The notes: generated by a model from the letters alone, not told the origin. Positions 42,185 through 51,530 are shown, counted from the stretch's first letter. The stretch: DNA of 64,000 bases from RGIG8050 sp045588915 (GCA_045588915.1 JAZNFA010000003.1:1-64000), one strand, 5' to 3'. Numbers and translations: made by a program.

Positions 42185-43852
42185 TTAAATTTCCATTCCA
42201 GTTGGTACTAAATTTTCTTGCAACTCGGTCACTACCTCATCATTCTTCAAAACCGAACTACCATAATCTTCAAAGCGACGATACTTTCGCAAAGGTTCAT
42301 CTTGGCCTAAACTTTGATGATTTTTTATATTCGCAACTTTTTGCGATAAACGATAAAGATCAATTGCCGTTTTATCTAATTCATTATTAACTATCTGCTT
42401 CAAATGCAAACTATCACTGATAGTACCATTATATTGAAATTTTTCATTCAAATCTTTTATAATTTCTCCTACTGGCAAACACATTTTGTCACCTTCATTG
42501 CAGATTTTTAAATTCGCATTTTGTTTCAAATAAATATCACATAAGGTCGCCAATTGATCAAAATTATCTTTACCAAGAATCCGTATAAATCCCTCTACTG
42601 GATTTTCACTCAACCTAATTTTTTTCAACTCCGGTAGATAAGTGTTTAAAAAATCCTTCATAACAGGGAATAAAACACTGTAAGTTGATTTTGTTTTATT
42701 ATGATTAATAATTGCCGGTTTATTTTGTACTCTTCTTTCTTCATCAATCAAAAAAGCAAGCCAGTCATTGACAACCTCTTCTAAAACATCATATTTATCA
42801 TCACTAGCAACCAACGGATCATCTTTGACAAAACCACCTTGCGTCACGGCGTGACCAAATTCGTGAATCACAGTATCATCCGTCAAACCTTTATATTCGT
42901 TAGTGTTTTCTTCATCAACTAAGCTACTTGGTAAAAAAACTGTATCTTGATCATAATAACCACAAATAAAACCTTTTTGTGAAATACGTAACATCTGTTC
43001 CAATGTTTTTTTCGAAAAAGTATTTTCCTCAATATTATCTTTTTGGGTAAAACATTCAGGATACAAATTTGTTACAACTGGATCAATTCCAATACCATAA
43101 GCACGGTAATTAGTTATATCTACAAAATCCAAATTATATTGTTTACATTTTTGTTTAATATCAATTTTAACTTTCTCTACAAAATTCCTAACAAACTTCA
43201 AATTTTCATTGATTTGTGGATTATCGTGTAAAGTTAATTCACGTGATTCAAGCAACTGAATATACTCTTTCAATAAATCCAAAAATTGCTTAAAAAGCAT
43301 TTGATTGCTAAAAAGACTTTTCATATCATACGACATTAAATTTTTTGCTCTTAGGTCTGTCTTATCAATATTTTTCAATAAAATCTCGTAACATTCAGCA
43401 AAAAGTTTCAAATTATCATCAACAATCTTTTCAATCGGAGTCTTTTGTAAGTCAATATTATCAAAGTAATTTAATAAAAAACGCAAAGTAACCGAATCAT
43501 TCCTTTCAGAAAAATGCTGCGCACGCTCCCCTTCAAGATGTTCCAAGAACTTATCAACCGAACACAAAGAACCAAACATCTGATAAACGAAATTGATTTT
43601 TGTATGATTCATACGTTGTAAAATTTTGGCATGATCCTCTTTGTCATAAAAATCTAACAACGATTCACATACATCTTTTTTAATTCTTTGTTCAATTTCA
43701 CTTTTCGTATTCAATCTTCCTGTTTCAAGATAATTGTTATAAAAAATGTTATTACAAATATGAATAAAATATTCTAACTCAGTTTGAGCATTTTGAGTAT
43801 TAGGTAATTCCGTATGCACATTTTGCGTCACAACATCGGTATTCGTTTGCAT
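42185..43852 (-). CDS. Putative zinc metallopeptidase (paralogue 1)
   Basis: 555 residues without a signal peptide. HEFGHAVT (about 327-334) is a HExxH zinc site, and EEVVNDWLAFL, 25-30 residues later, supplies the Glu of a gluzincin. The N-terminal 300 residues are helical, with YNNYLETGRLNTKSEIEQRI and NFVYQMFG blocks that recur in the next gene at 43930. No propeptide or secretion signal is seen, so it may act inside the cell or be exported by an unknown route. The promoter TTTACA (43883), 17 nt, TAAGAT (43860-43865) is 7 nt from ATG. Confidence 0.65.
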   Translation of the reverse strand: MQTNTDVVTQNVHTELPNTQNAQTELEYFIHICNNIFYNNYLETGRLNTKSEIEQRIKKDVCESLLDFYDKEDHAKILQRMNHTKINFVYQMFGSLCSVDKFLEHLEGERAQHFSERNDSVTLRFLLNYFDNIDLQKTPIEKIVDDNLKLFAECYEILLKNIDKTDLRAKNLMSYDMKSLFSNQMLFKQFLDLLKEYIQLLESRELTLHDNPQINENLKFVRNFVEKVKIDIKQKCKQYNLDFVDITNYRAYGIGIDPVVTNLYPECFTQKDNIEENTFSKKTLEQMLRISQKGFICGYYDQDTVFLPSSLVDEENTNEYKGLTDDTVIHEFGHAVTQGGFVKDDPLVASDDKYDVLEEVVNDWLAFLIDEERRVQNKPAIINHNKTKSTYSVLFPVMKDFLNTYLPELKKIRLSENPVEGFIRILGKDNFDQLATLCDIYLKQNANLKICNEGDKMCLPVGEIIKDLNEKFQYNGTISDSLHLKQIVNNELDKTAIDLYRLSQKVANIKNHQSLGQDEPLRKYRRFEDYGSSVLKNDEVVTELQENLVPTGMEI

Positions 43853-43929
43853 ATCCTATATCTTAACATAAAGACACTTAGTTGTAAATGATTAACAATC
43901 TTTCTGCCAAAGGAAAGACACATATACAA

Positions 43930-45579
43930 TTATTTTTGAAGACAATCAACAGTATCTTCCGCAGCAACAGCTGTATTTTCACAAGTTTGGTCTTGTGTTA
44001 ATAAATGTTTTACATCTGCACTTGTTAATGGTTTCTTTAATTTTTTAATTGCTACCTTCTGGGCTTTGTCTTTAAATTTCAGAGCTGACTTTGCAAAGAC
44101 TGGTGCCAACTGACTTAATTTGTGATGCTGATTTTGTTCTAAACGTTGCGCAATCTGATGACTTTGACTCGCTAAAAATAAGTCAATCTTTTTTAATAAA
44201 GGTTGTTTCGCCAACGCCTTACGCATCGTTTTCTCCAAAGCAAAATTTGCCGTACTTTCTAACGACTCCATATTTTGAATAAAATAATCAATTGAACCAT
44301 AAAGGAAAACCCCATTATCTGCCATAAAATCATTGAAATTTTGTTCGTTCTCTTTTAAAGACCGACAAACATCAAGGTCGTGCTTTACCGTTACTAATTC
44401 ATTACAAAGAACAGCAAACATATCAAAATTTTTGCGACCAATAATACGTGCAAATTCCTCAGCTGGATACTCACGTAATCTTGTTACCTTTAATTCAGGC
44501 AAGTACGCCTCCAAAAATTTCCCCATTCGGTCAAATAACAAACTGTACAAAGACTCACTTTCAGAATTAGCAACAATACAGGGTTTCTTTTCTGCCTCTC
44601 TCTGTTTTTTTATTAAGATTGAAAAATAATCAGTAATCACTTCGTTAAAGACTTCATTTTGACGCATTTCATCAGAGTAAGTCAGTTTTACCATATTTTT
44701 ATGGTTTTTTTCAAAACCTTGAAAATCAACTTGATGAACAAACTCGTGCAACAATGTTGCATCGTCTGGTTGAATCCCAAAATAAACACCATAACCATCA
44801 TCTTGTAAAGCTAGGAAACCCTGTTGCGTTAACAACCCTTCGGCATTTTCATCATATTGCATTCTTTGGACTAAGGGATCCATTTCAAGACCTAAATCCT
44901 CAACGAACAATGTCTCACGTAAATCAAGATTACGACGCTTGCATTCCTTAGCAATATTTATTTTAACTTTTTTTACCAACTTTTCCAAAGTTAAAACTTT
45001 TTTATGTACCTCTGGATTATCGCTATATTTCATCATCTGAGCCTGTTTGCCTAAGGCCTTAATCTGTTCAACAACAGTACGTGCATACACATCATCTTTC
45101 AATATCTTGTCTTTATCAAGTTTCAATTCGTTAATACAATACACTAAACTATATTCTACTCGGTCACTGCGCATTAACTTTTGCAATTTTCTCACTGGGT
45201 CATAAAACCATCCAGATAACAACTTATTCGCCGACTTAAAGAGTGACGGAGCTTCATATTGAGTATCATAGCGATCATTAAAACGTTTTGTTTTTAAATC
45301 AATTAAATATCTACTAATCGTGTTTGATGTCCCATCAATTTGATATACAAAATGTATTTTTGTATTTGCAATTTTTTCGGTCAATTCATCAGCATAGTCA
45401 TCGCCCCAAAATTGTACAAAAGAATGCGTTACTTCAGTTTTAATATGCTGTTGTATTTCTTCTCTGGTTTTTAATTCGCCAGATTGTAAATAATCACTGT
45501 AAAAAAGATTATCGCAGATTTTAATTGCCTCATCAATTTTTTTAGGTGAATACAAATTCAAAATTTTTTTATTTTTCAT
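43930..45579 (-). CDS. Putative zinc metallopeptidase (paralogue 2)
   Basis: 549 residues, paralogous to the gene at 42185. The shared N-terminal pattern is FYSDYLQSGELKTREEIQQH with HFVYQIDG. HEFVHQVD (about 276-283) is the HExxH zinc site and NEVITDYFSIL gives the downstream Glu. The C-terminal 100 residues are basic and helical and end in DTVDCLQK. The start overlaps the stop of an 18-codon leader frame (TTAATG). It is transcribed from TTGAAA, 18 nt, TATACT, before the leader frame. Confidence 0.65.
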   Translation of the reverse strand: MKNKKILNLYSPKKIDEAIKICDNLFYSDYLQSGELKTREEIQQHIKTEVTHSFVQFWGDDYADELTEKIANTKIHFVYQIDGTSNTISRYLIDLKTKRFNDRYDTQYEAPSLFKSANKLLSGWFYDPVRKLQKLMRSDRVEYSLVYCINELKLDKDKILKDDVYARTVVEQIKALGKQAQMMKYSDNPEVHKKVLTLEKLVKKVKINIAKECKRRNLDLRETLFVEDLGLEMDPLVQRMQYDENAEGLLTQQGFLALQDDGYGVYFGIQPDDATLLHEFVHQVDFQGFEKNHKNMVKLTYSDEMRQNEVFNEVITDYFSILIKKQREAEKKPCIVANSESESLYSLLFDRMGKFLEAYLPELKVTRLREYPAEEFARIIGRKNFDMFAVLCNELVTVKHDLDVCRSLKENEQNFNDFMADNGVFLYGSIDYFIQNMESLESTANFALEKTMRKALAKQPLLKKIDLFLASQSHQIAQRLEQNQHHKLSQLAPVFAKSALKFKDKAQKVAIKKLKKPLTSADVKHLLTQDQTCENTAVAAEDTVDCLQK

Positions 45580-45635
45580 TAACTTTTGCTATCGATACTT
45601 GTCGCAACAAACACCGATATTTTTCCTTTCATCAT
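45579..45635 (-). CDS. Possible 18-residue leader peptide
   Basis: MMKGKISVFVATSIDSKS, with its TAA sharing the A of the next gene's ATG. The -10 TATACT (with TTGAAA 18 nt upstream) lies immediately before its first ATG, so the second ATG at 45632 or an internal start may be used. Coupling to the metallopeptidase is plausible but unproven. Confidence 0.35.
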   Translation of the reverse strand: MMKGKISVFVATSIDSKS

Positions 45636-45676
45636 CAGTATACACTACTGCTACTTACTTTTTCAATACCCACCAC

Positions 45677-45703
45677 AAAAAAAGTCCGTAATTTAACGGA
45701 CTT
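45677..45703 (-). terminator. Terminator of the str operon
   Basis: Minus strand AAGTCCGT/ACGGACTT (8 pairs) with loop TAAATT, followed by a T-run. tuf does not follow fusA here. Confidence 0.88.
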
Positions 45704-45722
45704 TCTTATTATTTAATGCAAA

Positions 45723-47801
45723 TTATTTTTTTGCACGTTCGCCAATAATTTTTTCAGCAACACTCTTTGGAACTTCATCATAGTGGTCGAATACCATATC
45801 GAATGTACCACGACCTTGAGTTAATGAACGCAAGTCAGTTGCATAACCGAATAATTCGGACAATGGAACCATAGCGTTAATTACTTGTGTACCTTGACGG
45901 CTGTCCATACCTTGCATTTGACCACGGCGTGAAGAAATGTTACCCATAACGTCACCCAAATATTCTTCAGGAGTTTCGATAACCATCTTCATAATAGGTT
46001 CAAGTAAAACAGCATTTGCAGCACGCGCACCATCTTTGAAAGCGATTGAACCAGCAGCCTTAAACGCCATTTCCGAACTATCAACATCGTGGTAAGAACC
46101 GTCATAAACAGTAACTTTAAAGTCCACAGTTTCGTAACCAGCTAAGACACCTGAACGTTTTGCTTCTTCAATACCTTTGTTAATTGCAGGGATATATTCC
46201 TTAGGAATACTTCCACCAACAGTCTTATCTTCAAAGACGTAACCTTTACCAGTTTCCAAAGGTTCCATAATAATTTTACAGTGACCATATTGACCGTGAC
46301 CACCAGATTGCTTAATGTATTTACCTTCAACTTCAACACGTTTACGGATAGTTTCACGGTAAGCAACTTGTGGTTTACCAACGTTAACATCAACTTTGAA
46401 TTCACGACGTAAACGGTCAACCATAATATCCAAGTGCAATTCACCCATACCAGCGATAATTGTTTGAGCTGTTTCAGGGTCGGTGAAAGTTTTGAAAGTT
46501 GGGTCTTCTTGAGACAATTTAACCAAAGCAGCAACCATCTTATCTTGCATTTGTTTATTTGCAGGTTCGATAGCGTTTTGAATAACTGGTTCAGCGAAGT
46601 TCATACTTTCCAACAATACAGGATTCTTTTCATCGCACAAAGTGTCACCAGTTGTTGTATCTTTCAAACCAACAATCGCACCGATATCACCAGCTACCAA
46701 TTCATCAATTTCTCTACGTTGGTTAGCGTGCATTTGCACAATACGACCAACACGTTCTTTTTTATCTTTGGTACTGTTATAAACATAACTACCAGCTGTT
46801 AATTTACCACTGTAAACACGGAAGAAACACAAGCTACCAACGAATGGGTCAGTTGCCACTTTAAACGCTAAACCAGCAAATGGTTCATCATCACTGCTCT
46901 TACGTTCAATTTCAGTTTCACCGTCCATCGTTGTACCTTTAATTGCAGGAACATCAATTGGACTTGGCAAGTAATCAACAATCGCATCCAACAATAATTG
47001 AACACCTTTGTTTTTGAAAGAAGAACCACACAATACAGGTGTAAATTTCAATGTAACGGTACCTTTACGTAAACCAGCACGAATTTCTTCTTCGGTGAAT
47101 TCTTCACCAGCAAAGAATTTTTCCATCAAAGCATCATCAGTTTCTGCAACTGCTTCAATCATATTTGCACGCAATTTCTTTGCTTCATCTAATAATTCAG
47201 CTGGAATTTCTTCCTCGATCATATCGGTACCCAAGTCATTGGTGTAAATAATAGCCTTCATAGTAATCAAATCAATAATACCACGGAAGTCTTTTGCTGA
47301 ACCGATTGGCAATTGTACAGGCACAGGATTTGCTTTCAAACGATCACGCATAGTTTGCACTGCACGTAAGAAGTTTGCATCATCACGGTCCATTTTATTG
47401 ATATAAGCAATACGTGGAACTTTATATTTATTTGCCTGACTCCAAACTTTTTCACTTTGTGGTTGAACACCAGCACGTGCACAGAAAACAGCAACACTAC
47501 CGTCCAAAACTTTCAATGAACGTTCAACTTCAACAGTGAAGTCAACGTGCCCGGGAGTGTCGATGACGTTAATACGATGATTTTTCCAAAAAACAGTAAC
47601 ACAAGCAGAAGTAATGGTAATCCCACGTTCTTGTTCTTGCACCATCCAGTCAGTAGTTGCACCACCATCGTGTACTTCCCCTAATTTATGAGTGTTACCA
47701 GTATAATATAGGATACGTTCGGTCGTTGTTGTTTTACCAGCGTCGATGTGCGCCATAATCCCAATATTACGATAGTCTTTTAATTCAGTCGTTCTTGCCA
47801 T
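45723..47801 (-). CDS. fusA: Elongation factor G
   Basis: GTPase that translocates tRNAs and mRNA through the ribosome. 692 residues. Motifs: G1 AHIDAGKTTTTE (about 18-29), G2 RGITITSA, G3 DTPGHVD (about 81-87), G4 NKMD (about 135-138). Domains II-V follow, with QMQGMDSRQGTQ near the end. It ends the rpsL-rpsG-fusA operon with AAGGGG upstream of the ATG. Confidence 0.98.
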   Translation of the reverse strand: MARTTELKDYRNIGIMAHIDAGKTTTTERILYYTGNTHKLGEVHDGGATTDWMVQEQERGITITSACVTVFWKNHRINVIDTPGHVDFTVEVERSLKVLDGSVAVFCARAGVQPQSEKVWSQANKYKVPRIAYINKMDRDDANFLRAVQTMRDRLKANPVPVQLPIGSAKDFRGIIDLITMKAIIYTNDLGTDMIEEEIPAELLDEAKKLRANMIEAVAETDDALMEKFFAGEEFTEEEIRAGLRKGTVTLKFTPVLCGSSFKNKGVQLLLDAIVDYLPSPIDVPAIKGTTMDGETEIERKSSDDEPFAGLAFKVATDPFVGSLCFFRVYSGKLTAGSYVYNSTKDKKERVGRIVQMHANQRREIDELVAGDIGAIVGLKDTTTGDTLCDEKNPVLLESMNFAEPVIQNAIEPANKQMQDKMVAALVKLSQEDPTFKTFTDPETAQTIIAGMGELHLDIMVDRLRREFKVDVNVGKPQVAYRETIRKRVEVEGKYIKQSGGHGQYGHCKIIMEPLETGKGYVFEDKTVGGSIPKEYIPAINKGIEEAKRSGVLAGYETVDFKVTVYDGSYHDVDSSEMAFKAAGSIAFKDGARAANAVLLEPIMKMVIETPEEYLGDVMGNISSRRGQMQGMDSRQGTQVINAMVPLSELFGYATDLRSLTQGRGTFDMVFDHYDEVPKSVAEKIIGERAKK

Positions 47802-47886
47802 AATTAAATTTTTCCCCTTCTAAATGTTTTTATTTTATATAGTTAAAAACGTCGGTGTGATTGACCGACGTGCAAACTCGATTTGC

Positions 47887-48357
47887 TTACCATTTATAAT
47901 GTGCGAAAGCTTTGTTTGCTTCTGCCATACGGTGCATTTCTTCTTTCTTTTTGAAAGCACCACCGGTTTGGTTAAAAGCGTCAAATAATTCTGCTGTTAA
48001 GCAAGCTTCCATACCACGTTCACTACGTTTACGTGCAGCATCAACCAACCAACGGATAGCTAAGGTTTGGCGACGAGCTGGACGTACTTCGCATGGAACT
48101 TGGTAATTGCTACCACCCACACGGCGAGCTTTAGTTTCCAAAACAGGCATAACGTTTTCCATTGCTTGATTAAAAGCTGTCATTGGTTCAACGTTAGTTT
48201 TCTTTTGTAATCCTTCCAAAGCATTATAAACGATACCTTGTGCGATACCTTTTTTACCATCCAACATCACTTGGTTAATCAATTTAGTAACCACAGTTGA
48301 TTTATAAATTGGATCTGGCAAAACTTGTCTTGGTGTAATTCCACTACGTCTTGGCAT
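47887..48357 (-). CDS. rpsG: 30S ribosomal protein S7
   Basis: Primary binder of the 16S 3' domain. 156 residues. The start MPRRSGITPRQVLPDPIY and the region NVMPVLETKARRVGGSNYQVPCEVRPARR are the S7 signatures. It overlaps rpsL by one base (TAATG), so the two are translationally coupled. The fusA gene follows 85 nt downstream. Confidence 0.98.
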   Translation of the reverse strand: MPRRSGITPRQVLPDPIYKSTVVTKLINQVMLDGKKGIAQGIVYNALEGLQKKTNVEPMTAFNQAMENVMPVLETKARRVGGSNYQVPCEVRPARRQTLAIRWLVDAARKRSERGMEACLTAELFDAFNQTGGAFKKKEEMHRMAEANKAFAHYKW

Positions 48358-48731
48358 TATTTCTTCCCCCTCTTCGCACCGTATTTAGAACGGCTTTGAT
48401 TACGTTTAGCAACACCGGCACAGTCTAACGCACCACGAACGATGTGATAACGTACACCTGGTAAATCTTTAACTTTACCACCACGTACCAAAACAACGCT
48501 GTGTTCTTGTAAGTTGTGTCCTTCACCACCAATGTAACAAGTACCTTCTTGTTTGTTTGACAAACGTACACGTGCAACTTTACGCAACGCAGAGTTTGGT
48601 TTCTTTGGTGTTGTTGTTTTTACTTGCAAACAAGTTCCGCGCTTTTGTGGATTTTCTCCCAAAATTGGCGACTTACTTTTGCTAGTGGACTTTTTACGTC
48701 CATTTTTGATTAACTGGTTAATCGTAGGCAT
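48357..48731 (-). CDS. rpsL: 30S ribosomal protein S12
   Basis: 124 residues. The decoding-centre loop TTTPKKPNSALRKVARVRL and GEGHNLQEHSVVLVRGGKVKDLPGVRYH are conserved. Promoter TTGACA (48787-48792), 17 nt, TAAAAT (48764-48769), with a leader of about 25 nt carrying GAAGGGAG. The first gene of the str operon. No streptomycin-resistance change is apparent at the PKKPNSALRK position. Confidence 0.98.
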   Translation of the reverse strand: MPTINQLIKNGRKKSTSKSKSPILGENPQKRGTCLQVKTTTPKKPNSALRKVARVRLSNKQEGTCYIGGEGHNLQEHSVVLVRGGKVKDLPGVRYHIVRGALDCAGVAKRNQSRSKYGAKRGKK

Positions 48732-48825
48732 AGTTTCTCCCTTCTCTAAATGTTATAGATGTTATTTTAACTTTTTTCACAAAACTTGTCAATGTAGTTT
48801 TCGTTATATTTGTAATTATCAAATT

Positions 48826-49158
48826 TTATTGATTATATTCTTGAGTGCTTTGTTGTGTATTTTCTTGAACTTGATTTGCTACTTGTTTTTCTGCAACCAT
48901 TTCTTTTAAGCGACGGTTAAGTGCCAAAGCTTCTTGCGCTTCTTGAAAACCTTTACACTCTTGAATTTTTTTTACAGCATGTGTTTGGAACGATAATGAA
49001 TCACTATTTGCAACCACTTCTTTAGAGCGATTCATCATTATTGTACGGACAACTGGATTTCCATTCTCATCACGCACCAACTCACCTTTTTTGTTACGCA
49101 ATAGAATAAAACCTGACCCAGCAATATCTTTCAATTCAGTCCTGTTTTCATTTTCCAT
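48826..49158 (-). CDS. Hypothetical helical protein
   Basis: 110 residues. The start has DIAGSGFILLRNKKGELVRDENGNPVV, a beta-rich stretch, then a charged helix with QEAQEALALNRRLKEMVAEKQ and a Gln-rich tail. No family was recognised. TTGTCA, 16 nt, TATAAT (49165-49170) is 6 nt from ATG, with no Shine-Dalgarno. It is divergent from the gene at 49222. Confidence 0.65.
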   Translation of the reverse strand: MENENRTELKDIAGSGFILLRNKKGELVRDENGNPVVRTIMMNRSKEVVANSDSLSFQTHAVKKIQECKGFQEAQEALALNRRLKEMVAEKQVANQVQENTQQSTQEYNQ

Positions 49159-49164
49159 ACTTGC

Positions 49165-49214
49165 ATTATATCATAAATAATTTCTTTGACAAGTATCAAT
49201 TTATTGCATAAAAT
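49165..49214. promoter_or_regulatory. Back-to-back leaderless promoters with overlapping -35 boxes
   Basis: Plus: TTGACA (49186-49191), 17 nt, TAAAAT (49209-49214), 7 nt to ATG. Minus: TTGTCA (49187-49192), 16 nt, TATAAT (49165-49170), 6 nt to ATG. The -35 boxes overlap by 5 bp, so only one polymerase can bind at a time. Confidence 0.8.
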
Positions 49215-49221
49215 TAAATAT

Positions 49222-49488
49222 ATGAAATTTACCTACCCAATGGTATTCATTTTTAATGAGGACGAGAATGTCTACAATGGTTACATTCCAGACCTTACTC
49301 TGTACTGCGAAGGTGAAACCTTGGAAACGGTTTACGCCTGTGCCGAAGAATTGATTAAGTATTATTTCGATTTGGCAGTTAAATATGATACCGAAGTACC
49401 TACCCCATCATCAATGGAAGAAGTTGCCAATAAATGGACCGGCTATAAAGTATCACTTATCTCTGCCGACATCGCCGACAAAAAATAA
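49222..49488 (+). CDS. HicB-like antitoxin-fold protein
   Basis: 88 residues from the ATG at 49222, the only start downstream of the -10; an upstream in-frame TTG is the -35 box itself. The pattern FTYPMVFIFNEDENVYNGYIPDLTLYCEGETLETVYACAEELIKYYFD is the HicB/UPF0150 fold (a bent sheet with GYIPDL...EG.T..EA). HicB proteins act as antitoxins or lone regulators. There is no HicA toxin beside it. Its mRNA is predicted to be leaderless. Confidence 0.75.
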   Translation: MKFTYPMVFIFNEDENVYNGYIPDLTLYCEGETLETVYACAEELIKYYFDLAVKYDTEVPTPSSMEEVANKWTGYKVSLISADIADKK

Positions 49489-49516
49489 TAATAAAAGGGC
49501 CAATCGCCCTTTTTTA

Positions 49517-50347
49517 TTAGCCCACAATATCTACACTAAATTCATCGTTAGTAACGTTTCCACAATATTCAATACTATGCCCACAAAACAACCCATCATC
49601 ATCCCAATCCACAAAATATGTATCCCCCATTACAGAGATGGACACACAATTATTTTTTAAACGCTTTTGAATTTGCTCGGCCGTATAAAAATATTCCATA
49701 CCATCTTCACGCCAATCATTCGCTAAATCAGCAATTTCGCTTGCCACCTTTTGTAAAACATTTTCACAAAAATCCTTGTCTACCTGCATTTTCCGAAAAG
49801 TATTAATTGCCGTTGTTGCATCTGTTTTACCGTCATCAGTGTCTAAAGTAATTTTTATTTTTGCACCCTGTACCAACATTTCCCCTTCGTAACAATGAAA
49901 GCGTCGGTCCAAATTAAATTTAATTTCATCAATATTCAAGGTAATCGGCGTTAATTGTTCTTCTATAATTTGTGCAAAACGCTCATCTTTACTTTTTTTG
50001 ATTTTTAATAAATAGTAATAATTTTTAAGTGTATTCTTTTGTTCTTTGATTTTTTTACACTTCACTTCATAAACACCAAGTTCATCAGTTTCAATATATT
50101 GATAATCTTTTTTTACTTTTAAGTAATACTTAAAGGAAATTTTTTCCTGCACCATAACACCATTCCGATCAATAAACGCAATCCCAGTAATTATACTACT
50201 AGAAAACTTTTCCCCAGCTGTCCGACAACCAACGTAATTCTGTTGTCCAACAAGCACCTTTAATTTACAAACATCTTTTTCGCATTTTTCTTGCAGATAA
50301 TTTTTCTCAAACTTTTTAAATTCTTTCAGATTAAAATTTTTCACCAC
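49517..50347 (-). CDS. DUF2262-like protein
   Basis: About 277 residues from GTG at 50347. The promoter TTGTTT, 17 nt, TAAAAT ends 8 nt before this GTG; the ATG at 50365 and the start at 50401 lie upstream of or within the -10. The C-terminal 120 residues contain DWREDGMEYFYTAEQIQKRLKNN and FVDWDDDGLFCGHSIEYCGN, close to the DUF2262 pattern (DW...G......FW.DG..FWGH.I). The N-terminal half is beta-rich and basic. Function unknown. Confidence 0.65.
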   Translation of the reverse strand: MVKNFNLKEFKKFEKNYLQEKCEKDVCKLKVLVGQQNYVGCRTAGEKFSSSIITGIAFIDRNGVMVQEKISFKYYLKVKKDYQYIETDELGVYEVKCKKIKEQKNTLKNYYYLLKIKKSKDERFAQIIEEQLTPITLNIDEIKFNLDRRFHCYEGEMLVQGAKIKITLDTDDGKTDATTAINTFRKMQVDKDFCENVLQKVASEIADLANDWREDGMEYFYTAEQIQKRLKNNCVSISVMGDTYFVDWDDDGLFCGHSIEYCGNVTNDEFSVDIVG

Positions 50348-50390
50348 TAAATACAATTTTAGCATTACACACCATTTGAAACAAACAAAA

Positions 50391-50415
50391 AAGCAACCCA
50401 CGTGGAGTTGCCTTT
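50391..50415 (-). terminator. Terminator of rplJ-rplL
   Basis: GCAACTCCACGTGGGTTGC-type hairpin (stem GCAAC/GTTGC extended by CC/GG pairs) followed by T-run on the minus strand. Confidence 0.8.
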
Positions 50416-50441
50416 TTCATATTTGAACCGTAGTTACAAAA

Positions 50442-50819
50442 TTATTTTAATTCAACGGTTGCGCCAGCTTCTTTCAATTGAGCTTCGATTTTCTTAGCTT
50501 CTTCAGCTGGAACTTTTTCTTTAATTACCTTTGGAGCTGCTTCAACCATAGCTTTAGCATCACCCAAGCCTAAACCTGTGATGTCTTTAACAACTTTAAT
50601 AACATTGATTTTGTTTGCACCAACATCTTTCAACATAATGTCGAATTCAGCTTTTGCTGCTGGAGCGTCAGCTGCTGCTGCACCTGCTGCTGCTGGAGCT
50701 GCTGCAACTGCCATAGCTGCTGCGCTAACACCAAATTTTTCTTCCAAAGCTTTAACTAAATCTGCAGCTTCTGTTAAAGTTAATTTTGCAATTTCTTCTA
50801 CTAATTCTTGAGTATTCAT
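50442..50819 (-). CDS. rplL: 50S ribosomal protein L7/L12
   Basis: The stalk protein that recruits translation factors. 125 residues. The N-terminal dimerisation helices (MNTQELVEEIAKLTLTEAADLV) join an Ala-rich hinge to the C-terminal domain EFDIMLKDVGANKINVIKVVKDITGLGLGDAKAMVEAAPK. It lies 76 nt downstream of rplJ and is followed by the operon terminator. Confidence 0.98.
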   Translation of the reverse strand: MNTQELVEEIAKLTLTEAADLVKALEEKFGVSAAAMAVAAAPAAAGAAAADAPAAKAEFDIMLKDVGANKINVIKVVKDITGLGLGDAKAMVEAAPKVIKEKVPAEEAKKIEAQLKEAGATVELK

Positions 50820-50894
50820 AATTTTTTAATTTTCCTTTTAATTTTTTAATTTAGATTTTTTTATTTTTATTGCTCAACTAAGTGTTGGTACTGC

Positions 50895-51425
50895 TTATTT
50901 CTTTGCAGCGTTAATTACCATAGCCAAGTTGCGTGGAACCGCATTGATAACGGTAGCAATACCACGTGCACCACTGTTGATTAAGCCCATCAATTGAGCA
51001 ATCAACGTTTCTTTGTTCGGCATTGATGCTAAACGAACAACTTCATCTTGAGACAAGACTTGGTTGCCAATCAAACCAAACTGGAACTGCATTTTATCTT
51101 TGAACTTTGCGTCCTTGATAATTTTTGCTGCACTTACTTCGTCACCATTTGAGAAAGCAACCGAAAGTGTTCCGTTCAATTTGTCATCAAGTTCAGTAAT
51201 GCCCAAATTATTCAAAGCGATACGCACTAAGTTGTTTTTATAAACATTATAAACAACATCAGCTTCACGGAATTTACGACGCAAGTCAGCATCTTCCTGC
51301 GTGTTCAAACCTTGATAGTTAACAAAAACAACGCTCTTCGCATTTTTTAATTTACCTTCAATTTCTTGAACAGTCGCAATTTTGCTTTGGAAATTAGCAT
51401 TACTTTGCTTTGCTTTAACAGCCAT
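50895..51425 (-). CDS. rplJ: 50S ribosomal protein L10
   Basis: Base of the L12 stalk. 176 residues, with the N-terminal RNA-binding part (KSVVFVNYQGLNTQEDADLRRKFREADVVYNVYKNNL) and the C-terminal helix for L12 dimers (GARGIATVINAVPRNLAMVINA). The start has AAAGGAGG upstream, preceded by the L10 leader. rplK and rplA are not adjacent. Confidence 0.98.
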   Translation of the reverse strand: MAVKAKQSNANFQSKIATVQEIEGKLKNAKSVVFVNYQGLNTQEDADLRRKFREADVVYNVYKNNLVRIALNNLGITELDDKLNGTLSVAFSNGDEVSAAKIIKDAKFKDKMQFQFGLIGNQVLSQDEVVRLASMPNKETLIAQLMGLINSGARGIATVINAVPRNLAMVINAAKK

Positions 51426-51439
51426 TAAACCTCCTTTTA

Positions 51440-51530
51440 AGGAAAGTAATAGCAGATACGGTGATTATCAATTACCTCGGCAAGATTTCCACTTTCGCTA
51501 CTTGCTTTCTTCGGCTATTAAATTCTTAAC
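51440..51530 (-). promoter_or_regulatory. L10 leader (ribosomal-protein autoregulatory RNA)
   Basis: On the minus strand the leader contains paired helices and the sequence CTTGCCGAGGTAATTG, the conserved core of L10 leaders bound by L10-L12. It lies between the promoter (TTGACA 51556-51561, 17 nt, TAGTCT 51533-51538) and rplJ. Confidence 0.75.

Noticed and set aside
49186..49221. Upstream TTG as start of the HicB-like gene
   Set aside because: That TTG is the first part of the -35 box; transcription begins near the ATG at 49222.
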